Shown: positions 1 through 5,488 of the stretch, in pieces | Numbering within the stretch: the first letter of the stretch is position 1 | Layout: every line of letters begins with the position of its first letter | Source of the DNA: Spirochaetaceae bacterium | GTDB lineage: Bacteria; Spirochaetota; Spirochaetia; Treponematales; Breznakiellaceae | Assembly: GCA_031258625.1 (NCBI GenBank) | Contig: JAIRMO010000208.1 | Coordinates: 1 to 5,901 of the forward strand | Length of the DNA: 5,901 nt | Reading direction: 5' to 3' | Program-made: the position numbers and the translations under genes | The notes under the pieces: generated by a model | Database searches by the model: none | Told to the model about the DNA's origin: nothing | Seen by the model: only the letters and a program-made list of their open reading frames with translations

Positions 1-1245
1 GATTATCCCACCAAAGAAGAACTGGACGCGGCGGCCCCGAATAATCCCGTTTCCCTGGCCCGGGTGGACGGCCATTCCACCTGGTTTAATTCCCTGGCCC
101 TTCAAATCGCGGGAATAGATAAAAATACCCCCGATCCCCAGGGAGGAGAAATTCTTAAAAAGCCCAACGGTGAGGTATGGGGTGTCTTAACCGATACCGC
201 CGCGGATCTGGTGGAATCAAAAATCCCCGATGACGCCTCGGAGGCCCGGAAACTGCACCGCTTTACCCTGGCCGATCAATCGGTCATTTCCTACGGGATC
301 ACCACTCTGGTGGACGCCGGCGCCGCCAATGACAGCATCAAAATATTAAAATCCGCATACGCGGACGGAACCCTCAAGGTCCGGGCCTATGAAATGCTCT
401 CCGAAGGAGAGGATATTAAATATATCAACGAAGGAAATGAACCGGTCAGGGATTTATACGATGGAAAATTGTCTGTGGCCGCCGTAAAACTGGTATCCGA
501 CGGCTCCCTGGGTTCCCGGAGCGCCTGGCTGCTCAAGGATTACGCCGACCGGGCCGGCCATGTGGGCAACGGCAGGTGGGATGACGGGCAGATGTACCGG
601 ATCGCCAAGCGGGTGGCCGGCCGGGGATTCCAGATCGGAACCCATGCCATTGGCGATGCGGCGGTCCGCCAGGTTATTGACGTGCAAAAACGGGTCATCG
701 ACGAGCTGGGTCTTACAGATCACCGCTTCCGGATTGAACATTTCCAGATTGTTGACGCGGCGGATATTCCCCGGGCCATCGAATACGGTTTTATCCCCTC
801 CATGGAAACGGTTCACGCCACTTCCGACATGAATATGGCGGAAGACCGGGTCGGCTCCGTGCGGATTTTATCTTCCTACGCCTGGCGCACGGTTCTGGAA
901 AACAAGGGGATCATCGCCAACGGTTCCGACGCGCCGGTGGAACTGGTGAACCCCTACCACGGCCTGTACGCCGCAATTACCCGGCAGGACCGGGACGGCC
1001 AGCCCCCCAATGGATGGTATCCAAACCAGGCGCTGACCAGGGAGGAAGCCCTGCGGTCGTTTACCATTTGGGGGGCCTACGCGGCCTTTGCGGAAAAAAC
1101 CAGGGGTTCCCTGGAGGAAGGAAAATACGCCGATTTTGTAGTTCTTGACCGGGACATCATGACCTGCCCCGCGGCGGAAATAAAGGACATCACCGCCCTG
1201 AAAACCGTTATCGGCGGCGAAGTGGTCTACGAAGCCGGTAAATGA
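1..1245 (+). CDS. YtcJ-like metal-dependent amidohydrolase, C-terminal 414 residues (5' end outside window)
   Basis: The frame is open from base 1 (DYPTKEELDAAAPNNPV...) and ends at TGA 1243-1245. The GTG at 64 is an internal Val codon, not the start. Numbering from codon 1, the Amidohydro_3/YtcJ hallmarks appear in order: RVDGHSTWFNS near 22-32, VKLVSDGSLGS with candidate metal-bridging Lys163, GTHAIGDAA with His215, RIEHFQ with His247, ETVHATSDMNMAEDRVG near 269-285, and NGSDAPVELVNPYHGLYAAITRQD with the probable catalytic Asp310. A closing GSLEEGKYADFVVLDRDI segment re-enters the small beta domain. Family members usually run to about 530-570 residues, so roughly 130 N-terminal residues, including the HxH metal motif and any signal peptide, lie upstream. 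The family hydrolyses C-N bonds in amides and related compounds, but the substrate cannot be told from sequence. The gene is convergent with recF, GC-rich, and runs head-on to replication from the origin. Family assignment is firm; assignment of metal ligands is by family pattern. Confidence 0.93.
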   Translation, partial: DYPTKEELDAAAPNNPVSLARVDGHSTWFNSLALQIAGIDKNTPDPQGGEILKKPNGEVWGVLTDTAADLVESKIPDDASEARKLHRFTLADQSVISYGITTLVDAGAANDSIKILKSAYADGTLKVRAYEMLSEGEDIKYINEGNEPVRDLYDGKLSVAAVKLVSDGSLGSRSAWLLKDYADRAGHVGNGRWDDGQMYRIAKRVAGRGFQIGTHAIGDAAVRQVIDVQKRVIDELGLTDHRFRIEHFQIVDAADIPRAIEYGFIPSMETVHATSDMNMAEDRVGSVRILSSYAWRTVLENKGIIANGSDAPVELVNPYHGLYAAITRQDRDGQPPNGWYPNQALTREEALRSFTIWGAYAAFAEKTRGSLEEGKYADFVVLDRDIMTCPAAEIKDITALKTVIGGEVVYEAGK

Positions 1246-1261
1246 ACCTCAGCGGAGCAGA

Positions 1262-1284
1262 GCGCGTAAACTATGTTTACGCGC
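1262..1284. terminator. Perfect stem-loop between convergent genes, possible bidirectional terminator
   Basis: GCGCGTAAA (1262-1270) and TTTACGCGC (1276-1284) form a perfect 9-bp stem around a 5-base loop, CTATG. It sits 16 bp after the amidohydrolase stop and 21 bp beyond the recF stop, where transcription from both sides should end. Neither flank has the run of T expected of a classical intrinsic terminator: AAACTT follows on the + strand and TCTGCT on the - strand. It may act as a weak bidirectional terminator or as a 3'-end stabilising hairpin. The hairpin is seen directly; the terminator role is inferred. Confidence 0.5.
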
Positions 1285-1305
1285 AAACTTGTTCGCAAAG
1301 GGGTA

Positions 1306-2403
1306 TTAAACATCCTCATACACCTTCCCGTTTTGTACCCGGTACACTAAAGTACCGGGTTTCCGGTACCGTTCAAAGGGCTCTTCGGGAAGAAATGTAT
1401 AAAAGGCCTGATCATAACCGGGCATAACCGCCAGGAACCGCTTCCGTTTTTCGCCGTCCATCTCCAGCAACACATCATCCAAAAGAAGCAGGGGATTTTT
1501 CCCCGTCATCCCGGAAAACCGGCGGGCCTGGGCAGTCCGGAGCAGCAGGGCCAAAAGGCGGCGCTGGCCGGTGGAAGCGGTTCCGGCAAATTCCGTCTGT
1601 CCCTGGGAAAAAATATACCGGTCCCGGTGGGGGCCTGAAAGGGAAACCCCCGCGACGAGATCCATGGCCCGCCGGTCCCGTAAAAATACGGTTATCGCCG
1701 GAATGTCCCCCTGTTTCCAGGATGGAACGTACTGTACCCCAATACCGGCTATACCTGAAACTTCCTGGTACAGGGGGCTGAAAATCCCGGAAAAAAGACG
1801 GGCCGCGGTCTCCCGTTTTTCCATAAGTTTTGTCCCGTAAAGGACAAACTGGGCGTCCAAAGCATCCAGCAGGGAGCCGGGATCGCCGGAACCCCGGTTT
1901 CCGCCGTATTCTTTCAGCACGTTGTTCCGGCTTTTTAATACCCGGCGATACCGGCGAAGGTCTTCCAGGTACACCGGATCATAGAGGCTTAAACATTGAT
2001 CAAAAAACCAGCGCCGCCGTTCCGGGCTGCCGGCCACAAATTCCATATCTTCATGACAAAATACGATACAGGGAACCACCGAAAGGATATCCTTCCGGTC
2101 CTCAATCCGTTTTCCATCAAGGACAACGGTCTTTTTTCCCCCTTCATATTTAATCTGCACCTGATTAACAAGGGAATCCTGTAAAGTTACCGCCGCGGAA
2201 AACTCTTTTTCACCGGTTTTGGCAAGTTCTCTATCCCGAACACCCCGGAAAGAAGCGGCGTAGGAACAAAAATAGAGGGCCTCCAAAAAATTCGTCTTTC
2301 CCTGCCCGTTTTCGCCAACCAGAAAAACATCTTTTCCGTTGATATTAACTTCGGCATCGGCCAAATTGCGGAAAGCGGTAGTCCGCAAAGAAGTGAGGAT
2401 CAT
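1306..2403 (-). CDS. recF: DNA replication and repair protein RecF
   Basis: This 365-residue protein matches the usual RecF length (about 360). It is an SMC-like ATPase that, with RecO and RecR, promotes RecA loading at single-stranded gaps and supports restart of stalled forks. It starts MILTSLRTTAFRNL. The Walker A motif is GENGQGKT (30-37). The family block SPERRRWFFD (126-135) leads into YLEDLRRYRRVLKSRNNVLK. The ABC signature is STGQRR (277-282) and Walker B is LLLLDD (305-310), followed by LLEMD. The ATG at 2403 lies 5 bp after the dnaN stop, and the bases before it (AATCTTGATTAATCCGG) contain no clear Shine-Dalgarno, so translation is probably coupled to dnaN. The stop is TAA at 1308-1306. 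It is the last gene of the dnaA-dnaN-recF run; the next gene is convergent. All ATPase motifs are intact and the assignment is secure. Confidence 0.97.
   Translation of the reverse strand: MILTSLRTTAFRNLADAEVNINGKDVFLVGENGQGKTNFLEALYFCSYAASFRGVRDRELAKTGEKEFSAAVTLQDSLVNQVQIKYEGGKKTVVLDGKRIEDRKDILSVVPCIVFCHEDMEFVAGSPERRRWFFDQCLSLYDPVYLEDLRRYRRVLKSRNNVLKEYGGNRGSGDPGSLLDALDAQFVLYGTKLMEKRETAARLFSGIFSPLYQEVSGIAGIGVQYVPSWKQGDIPAITVFLRDRRAMDLVAGVSLSGPHRDRYIFSQGQTEFAGTASTGQRRLLALLLRTAQARRFSGMTGKNPLLLLDDVLLEMDGEKRKRFLAVMPGYDQAFYTFLPEEPFERYRKPGTLVYRVQNGKVYEDV
1337..1360. repeat. 9-bp perfect inverted repeat inside the 3' end of recF
   Basis: ACCCGGTAC (1337-1345) and GTACCGGGT (1352-1360) are exact reverse complements around a 6-base loop. 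They fall in the codons for the last roughly 17 residues of RecF (around KPGTLVYRV). In recF mRNA this gives a strong GC-rich hairpin about 50 bases upstream of the intergenic stem-loop at 1262-1284. No U-run follows. It could protect the 3' end, slow RNA polymerase, or be a chance product of the codons used. The symmetry is certain; a function is not. Confidence 0.5.
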
Positions 2404-2408
2404 CCGGA

Positions 2409-3509
2409 TTAATCAAGATTCATAGGCATCACAATGTGAAAAAAGTCTTTTTCGGAAACCGGCACAATAGTTATGGCCTTTTTTTGTTCGGTAAACCGGA
2501 TACTTATTTCTTCATCCTCAATGGCTTTACAGGGTTCCTCAATATACCGGTAATTCAGGGCAATGGATACTTCTTCCCCATCGTATTTACAGGGAATATC
2601 CTCTTTTGCGGTTCCGATATCGCTTTCTTCGGAATAAACAGACATAACACCCGGTTTAACCCCCAGGTATACCCGGCGGGATTTTTGTTCCACCATTAAG
2701 GATACCCGGCGCAGGGCATCAAGAAGTTCCAGGCGGTTCACGGAAAGAGAAAAACTTTGTGTTTCAGGAATAACCTTCCGGTAATTGGGAAATTGCCCTT
2801 CAAATAACACCGATGAAAGATTATAAGACCCAAACCGGATAAAAATGGTTTTATCGGTAACGGAAATTGAAATAAGTCCTTCATCACCCGCACGTTTTAT
2901 CACGATATTCAGAATTTTTGGAGGAACAATGGCTTTTCCAAAATCGTTTATATCAGTTCCCACAGGTTTGTCGATATACGCCAGACGGCGGCCGTCGGTG
3001 GCAACCATCACTAATTTATCCTCGTTTTTTTCCAAAAGCACCCCATTCATAAAATACCGGGTTTCGTCATCGGAAACGGCGAAAACTGTTTGGGACACCA
3101 TATTCTTGAATTCTTTAACCGGCACATCAAAAAAAGGAACGCTGGAAACCGGAAATTCGGGAAATTTCTCCGAAGCAATGCTTTTAAGCTGGAACCGGAT
3201 GCTTTTTTTCGAAGGTTTAATCAGTATCTTGGCGTCTTTTTGGTCAAATTCCAGTTCCCCCTCAGGAATAGAATTTAAAATACTTAAGAATTTTTCGCCA
3301 AATACGGTAGTTGCCCCCGGTTCCAACACCGTAACCGGTACCTTGGTTTCAAAATTTACCTTCATGTCCGTCGCTTTTATGGAAAGAGTATCATTTTCAG
3401 CCTCTATAAAAATATTTGACAATACCGAAATGACATTTTTTGAGGTAATGATCTCCTGAGCTATGGTTATTTCCTTGAGCAGTACGCTCCGTTCGCAGGT
3501 AAATTTCAT
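2409..3509 (-). CDS. dnaN: DNA polymerase III beta subunit (sliding clamp)
   Basis: This 366-residue protein has the same length as E. coli DnaN. The beta clamp forms a ring-shaped dimer around DNA, each monomer having three similar domains (here roughly 1-120, 125-245 and 250-366), and tethers Pol III and other clamp-binding proteins. It opens MKFTCERSVLLKEITIAQEIIT and carries the internal TDGRRLAYID segment typical of domain 2. It closes with VMPMNLD (360-366), equivalent to the E. coli VMPMRL tail that lines the client-binding pocket. The ATG at 3509 is preceded by AGGAG (3524-3520, 10-base spacer) and a nearer AGGA, so the start is well supported. The stop is TAA at 2411-2409, 5 bp before recF. 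It lies 207 bp downstream of dnaA across an origin-like spacer. A TATAAT element on the same strand at 3685-3680 could give it its own promoter. The assignment is secure. Confidence 0.97.
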   Translation of the reverse strand: MKFTCERSVLLKEITIAQEIITSKNVISVLSNIFIEAENDTLSIKATDMKVNFETKVPVTVLEPGATTVFGEKFLSILNSIPEGELEFDQKDAKILIKPSKKSIRFQLKSIASEKFPEFPVSSVPFFDVPVKEFKNMVSQTVFAVSDDETRYFMNGVLLEKNEDKLVMVATDGRRLAYIDKPVGTDINDFGKAIVPPKILNIVIKRAGDEGLISISVTDKTIFIRFGSYNLSSVLFEGQFPNYRKVIPETQSFSLSVNRLELLDALRRVSLMVEQKSRRVYLGVKPGVMSVYSEESDIGTAKEDIPCKYDGEEVSIALNYRYIEEPCKAIEDEEISIRFTEQKKAITIVPVSEKDFFHIVMPMNLD

Positions 3510-3551
3510 ATATTCCTGTCTCCTATTCCTTTTATAGTTATATATATAAAA

Positions 3552-3569
3552 TAGCAGTAATAATAGTAA
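3552..3569 (-). promoter_or_regulatory. DnaA-trio-like array, candidate unwinding element
   Basis: The + strand reads TAG CAG TAA TAA TAG TAA. Read 3' to 5' this is AAT GAT AAT AAT GAC GAT, six consecutive triplets of the type described as DnaA-trios (3'-GAT-5' and close variants) in B. subtilis. On the - strand, in the direction dnaA to dnaN, the order is DnaA box TTTTCCACT (3589-3581), an 11-base spacer ending in CGGCC (3580-3570), the triplets, and then an AT tract (3551-3531). This is the same order as the published basal unwinding module. The triplets are seen directly; the role is inferred. Confidence 0.5.
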
Positions 3570-3580
3570 GGCCGAAAATA

Positions 3581-3589
3581 AGTGGAAAA
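3581..3589 (-). promoter_or_regulatory. DnaA box (TTTTCCACT, 8 of 9)
   Basis: The + strand AGTGGAAAA reads TTTTCCACT on the - strand and matches TTWTNCACA at eight of nine positions. It is oriented towards dnaN and lies 11 bp from the DnaA-trio-like array, the position expected of the box that anchors a DnaA filament onto single-stranded DNA. Confidence 0.5.
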
Positions 3590-3652
3590 CTTACTTAATT
3601 CATGATAATACATGAAATTATCCTTTGAATAATATCTGTATTATTATAAGAA

Positions 3653-3670
3653 TTTTCCACCGTATCCACT
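3653..3670 (+). promoter_or_regulatory. Two abutting DnaA-box-like 9-mers
   Basis: TTTTCCACC (3653-3661, 8 of 9 against TTWTNCACA) is followed directly by GTATCCACT (3662-3670, 7 of 9 against TTATCCACA). Both are on the + strand, facing the - strand box at 3581-3589. The second would be weak alone and is listed because it touches the first. Confidence 0.4.
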
Positions 3671-3680
3671 CCGCTTTTGA

Positions 3681-3689
3681 TTATACACT
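3681..3689 (+). promoter_or_regulatory. DnaA box (TTATACACT, 8 of 9) overlapping a - strand TATAAT
   Basis: TTATACACT differs from the TTATACACA boxes on the gyrB side only in its last base. The - strand of 3685-3680 reads TATAAT and could be the -10 of a dnaN promoter starting just beyond the dnaA stop. No good -35 is visible (TTATAA at 3708-3703 with a 17-bp spacer is the nearest). The same combined element occurs at 5180-5187 and 5357-5364. Confidence 0.4.
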
Positions 3690-3716
3690 ATTTTTCCCTG
3701 TTTTATAAACATCTTT

Positions 3717-5123
3717 TTAAGATTTGGCGCTGTATTCCTTTATCATTCTTTTCAGAATTTCGATAGTAGAATCCAAAGTCGGATCTGACCGGATTTGATC
3801 CTCAATTTTTTGGCAGGAATGCATTACAGTGGTATGATCCCTGCCCCCAAAAGCCTGACCCAGTTCGGTGGTGGAGTATTCGGTAATCTCATGGGCGATA
3901 TACATAGCTAATTGCCGGGGAAAAACGATATTTTGGGTTCTTTTTTTCCCTTTAAGGTCATTGGGAGTCAAGGAAAAGTATTCCGCCACCACCCGCTGGA
4001 TATTGTCTATGGACATATTGGCCTGCCGGGGGGAGGCAAACACATCCCGAAGCTGCTGCTGGGTATTTTCCAGGGTGATGGGCTGGCCCATCAATTTGGT
4101 ATACGCGATAAGTTTGTTCAAAGCGGAAATAAGGTCCCGGACATTGGTAGAGACATTTTTACCGATTAAATCAATTACCTCATCGGGTACAAGGACTCCC
4201 TGACCTTCCAGGGTGGATTTTAAGATAGCGCAGCGGGTTTCGTATTTAGGGGGCTGAAGATCCACCTTGAGACACTGTTCAAACCGGGACATAAGCCGTT
4301 CGGAGATTTTTTTCAGCTCCGATACGGGCCGGTCACAGGTAAAGGCCAGTTGTCTTTTGGAGTCCATTAAGGTATTAAACGTATGAAATAACTCTTCCTG
4401 AACTCCCGGCTTGTCCTGAAAAAAATGAATATCGTCAATCAAGAGAACATCGGTATAACGGAACTTGTTTTTGAACGTGTTCGTTTTGTTTTCCGATATG
4501 GCCTGTACGAATTCATTGAGGAAGTTTTCTGCGGTGATATAGATGATCTTGGTGTCCGAAGATTCATGAATGTAGTTTCCGATAGCCTGCATGAGATGGG
4601 TTTTTCCCAGCCCCACACCTCCATAGATGAGAAAAGGATTATAAGCCGTACCGGGATTCCTGCTAATGGCAATAGCGGCATTGACGGCAAAACTATTATT
4701 TTCCCCGATAACGTACTTATCAAAGGTATAATCCTCCCGCAACTGAGGATGACGGGCCTTTTTTTCCGGTGTTTTGGGAGTTTGTCGATTGTTGGAACCG
4801 GGTTCCGGCCATTCGGGGCTTATTTTTCCGGTTTCTTCGGTTTGGGCCGGGCCAGGTTCCCCCCGTTTCCGGGGTATTACCTCAAAAAAAACGGTTAATT
4901 CCTTCCCCGTTAGTTCCTTCAATATGGTTTCAATACGGTTTTGATACCGCAGTCTCACCTGATCCCGGTAAAAAGAGGAAGGAACCGAAATGGTAATGGT
5001 GTTTTCTCCGGCCTTGAGATACTCCAGGGAGTTAAACCAGATGCTATATTCCTGTTCCTCCAGTTCCAGGCGCATCTGGTTCAATATTTCCCGCCAAAAT
5101 ACCTCATAATCCCATTCTGCCAT
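3717..5123 (-). CDS. dnaA: Chromosomal replication initiator protein DnaA
   Basis: This 468-residue AAA+ initiator binds DnaA boxes, forms a filament that melts the origin, recruits the replicative helicase and acts as a transcription factor. Domain I is about 1-82 (MAEWDYEVFWREIL...). A Pro/Glu/Lys-rich linker spans 83-128. The AAA+ domain has Walker A GGVGLGKT (168-175), Walker B LLIDD (227-231), sensor 1 TCDRP (262-266), the SRFEQCL arginine-finger region with Arg280, and NVRDLISALNKL (327-338) in the sensor 2 region. Domain IV has the signature GGRDHTTVMHSCQKI (426-440). Cys in SRFEQCL replaces the usual Gly. I chose ATG 5123 because AAAGG (5135-5131) lies 7 bases upstream and the protein then begins like other DnaAs; an in-frame TTG at 5141 has no ribosome-binding site. 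The stop is TAA at 3719-3717. It is flanked on both sides by DnaA boxes, one overlapping its likely promoter, which suggests autoregulation. Confidence 0.97.
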   Translation of the reverse strand: MAEWDYEVFWREILNQMRLELEEQEYSIWFNSLEYLKAGENTITISVPSSFYRDQVRLRYQNRIETILKELTGKELTVFFEVIPRKRGEPGPAQTEETGKISPEWPEPGSNNRQTPKTPEKKARHPQLREDYTFDKYVIGENNSFAVNAAIAISRNPGTAYNPFLIYGGVGLGKTHLMQAIGNYIHESSDTKIIYITAENFLNEFVQAISENKTNTFKNKFRYTDVLLIDDIHFFQDKPGVQEELFHTFNTLMDSKRQLAFTCDRPVSELKKISERLMSRFEQCLKVDLQPPKYETRCAILKSTLEGQGVLVPDEVIDLIGKNVSTNVRDLISALNKLIAYTKLMGQPITLENTQQQLRDVFASPRQANMSIDNIQRVVAEYFSLTPNDLKGKKRTQNIVFPRQLAMYIAHEITEYSTTELGQAFGGRDHTTVMHSCQKIEDQIRSDPTLDSTIEILKRMIKEYSAKS

Positions 5124-5158
5124 GCCAAAACCTTTAACCAAAGAAATATATCAACATC

Positions 5159-5167
5159 TTATCCACA
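5159..5167 (+). promoter_or_regulatory. Perfect DnaA box TTATCCACA
   Basis: This is an exact match to the high-affinity consensus TTATCCACA and the only perfect consensus box in either spacer. It lies 36 bp upstream of the dnaA ATG, just downstream of the transcription start expected from the -10 at 5185-5180. DnaA bound here could repress its own gene. Its start is 22 bp from that of the next box, about two helical turns. Confidence 0.8.
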
Positions 5168-5179
5168 AGATAGATATTC

Positions 5180-5208
5180 ATTATACATACAAATAGATGA
5201 TAAGGAAA
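5180..5208 (-). promoter_or_regulatory. dnaA: Candidate dnaA promoter overlapping a DnaA box
   Basis: The - strand of 5185-5180 reads TATAAT, a perfect -10 hexamer. With a 17-bp spacer the -35 would be TTTCCT (5208-5203), a poor match to TTGACA. A start near 5173 would give a leader of about 50 bases before the dnaA ATG. The + strand 9-mer TTATACATA (5181-5189, 8 of 9 to TTATACACA) overlaps the -10, so bound DnaA would block RNA polymerase. This layout suggests negative autoregulation. Confidence 0.45.
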
Positions 5209-5300
5209 TATTTTTTTGTTTTTTTACCTTAATACTTGAATAGTAAAAACATAGTAATTCCTTTTATTACAAAGAAATAAGCGTAAAAAACATAAAAATA
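5191..5300. other. AT-rich tract, possible duplex-unwinding or bending region
   Basis: Only 20 of 110 bases are G or C (82% AT), the longest such run in the window. It includes T7-G-T7 at 5211-5225. It lies between the two groups of DnaA boxes. It could be a DNA-unwinding element or an intrinsically flexible segment, but I find no trio array here comparable to the one at 3552-3569, so the dnaN side is the better candidate for opening. Confidence 0.4.
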
Positions 5301-5307
5301 CAACCAT
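5224..5307 (-). CDS. Possible 27-residue leader peptide or small hydrophobic protein in the dnaA upstream region
   Basis: An ATG at 5307-5305 opens 27 codons ending at TAA 5226-5224. Eight bases upstream is a perfect AGGAGG (5321-5316), the strongest ribosome-binding site in the window. The product begins [13 protein letters not shown], a hydrophobic stretch with two Cys, followed by a basic, Tyr-rich tail. It is not a family I recognise. A second ATG (5315) touches the AGGAGG and opens an overlapping 28-codon frame, [11 protein letters not shown]..., but zero spacing makes that start unlikely. A TATAAT at 5362-5357 on the same strand could drive it, placing it in the long leader of a dnaA transcript. 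Hydrophobic residues are expected by chance from T-rich DNA, so the ribosome-binding site is the main support. Confidence 0.25.
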   Translation of the reverse strand: MVVFLCFLRLFLCNKRNYYVFTIQVLR

Positions 5308-5346
5308 CGGCGCATCCTCCTGGTTTTCCCGTCTATGGGGAACATT

Positions 5347-5379
5347 TTATACGGAAATTATACACAAGTTATACACATT
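5347..5379 (+). repeat. Three tandem 11-bp repeats containing DnaA boxes
   Basis: The units start at 5347, 5358 and 5369 with an exact 11-bp period. Unit one is TTATACGGAAA (its 9-mer matches TTATACACA at 7 of 9). Unit two is TTATACACAAG and unit three is TTATACACATT, both carrying perfect TTATACACA boxes. All face gyrB. A period of about one helical turn puts bound DnaA molecules on the same face of the helix, like iterons. A - strand TATAAT (5362-5357) overlaps the second unit. The array lies 110 bp upstream of gyrB and could also affect gyrB transcription. Confidence 0.75.
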
Positions 5380-5488
5380 GAAACTTCCCGTATACAGTCA
5401 AAACGGGTTGAGCCGTCTTATCCTTGGTGGAGAATCTTTATTGTACGTTACCTTTACTTTTTTGTTCAAGATCACTACACTAAAAACC

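Larger units (their letters stand above)
3510..3716. other. dnaA-dnaN intergenic region, candidate second half of oriC with unwinding site
   Basis: This 207-bp spacer holds 54 G/C by my count (74% AT) and no gene. It contains four DnaA-box-like 9-mers: one on the - strand at 3581-3589 and three on the + strand at 3653-3661, 3662-3670 and 3681-3689. It also contains a trinucleotide run at 3552-3569, a pure-AT tract TATATATAAA at 3541-3550, and two AT-rich dyads. The dyads are TTCATG/CATGAA at 3599-3616 and a 7-bp stem AATAATA/TATTATT at 3628-3645. In B. subtilis the unwinding site is also between dnaA and dnaN. Origin function is inferred from box density and AT content. Confidence 0.6.
5124..5488. 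other. dnaA-gyrB divergent intergenic region, candidate main part of oriC
   Basis: This 365-bp spacer between the divergent dnaA and gyrB genes holds DnaA boxes at 5159-5167 and 5181-5189 near dnaA. A triple tandem array at 5347-5379 lies nearer gyrB, and an 82% AT stretch lies between the two groups. All boxes are on the + strand. It also contains the probable dnaA promoter and a small ORF. Origins commonly sit beside dnaA, and gene direction switches here, as expected for an origin. Origin status is inferred; a GC-skew plot of the whole chromosome would settle it. Confidence 0.75.

Noticed and set aside
64..66. GTG as the start of the amidohydrolase
   Set aside because: The frame continues upstream to base 1 with residues typical of the family (YPTKEELDAAAPNNPV), so this is an internal Val codon of a gene cut by the window edge.
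2845..3459. 204-codon open frame antisense to dnaN
   Set aside because: It lies wholly inside dnaN on the opposite strand. Its product is Ser/Phe/Thr-rich low-complexity sequence without a recognisable family, as expected for the shadow of a coding strand.
4425..4898. 157-codon open frame antisense to dnaA
   Set aside because: It covers the DnaA AAA+ and linker codons in reverse, has no recognisable motif and no independent ribosome-binding site. I treat it as a shadow frame.
5211..5225. T7-G-T7 as an intrinsic terminator on the + strand
   Set aside because: No GC-rich stem-loop precedes it and no + strand gene ends there. It is better read as part of the AT-rich origin tract.
5241..5257. 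TAGTAA repeats in the dnaA-gyrB spacer as a second DnaA-trio array
   Set aside because: There are only two triplets at each of two places (5241-5246 and 5252-5257), out of register and not next to a correctly oriented box. Chance is sufficient in such AT-rich DNA.
5418..5426. TTATCCTTG as a further DnaA box
   Set aside because: It matches TTATCCACA only in the first six bases and lacks the CACA end that is central to DnaA recognition. TTATCCTTT at 3618-3626 is rejected for the same reason.
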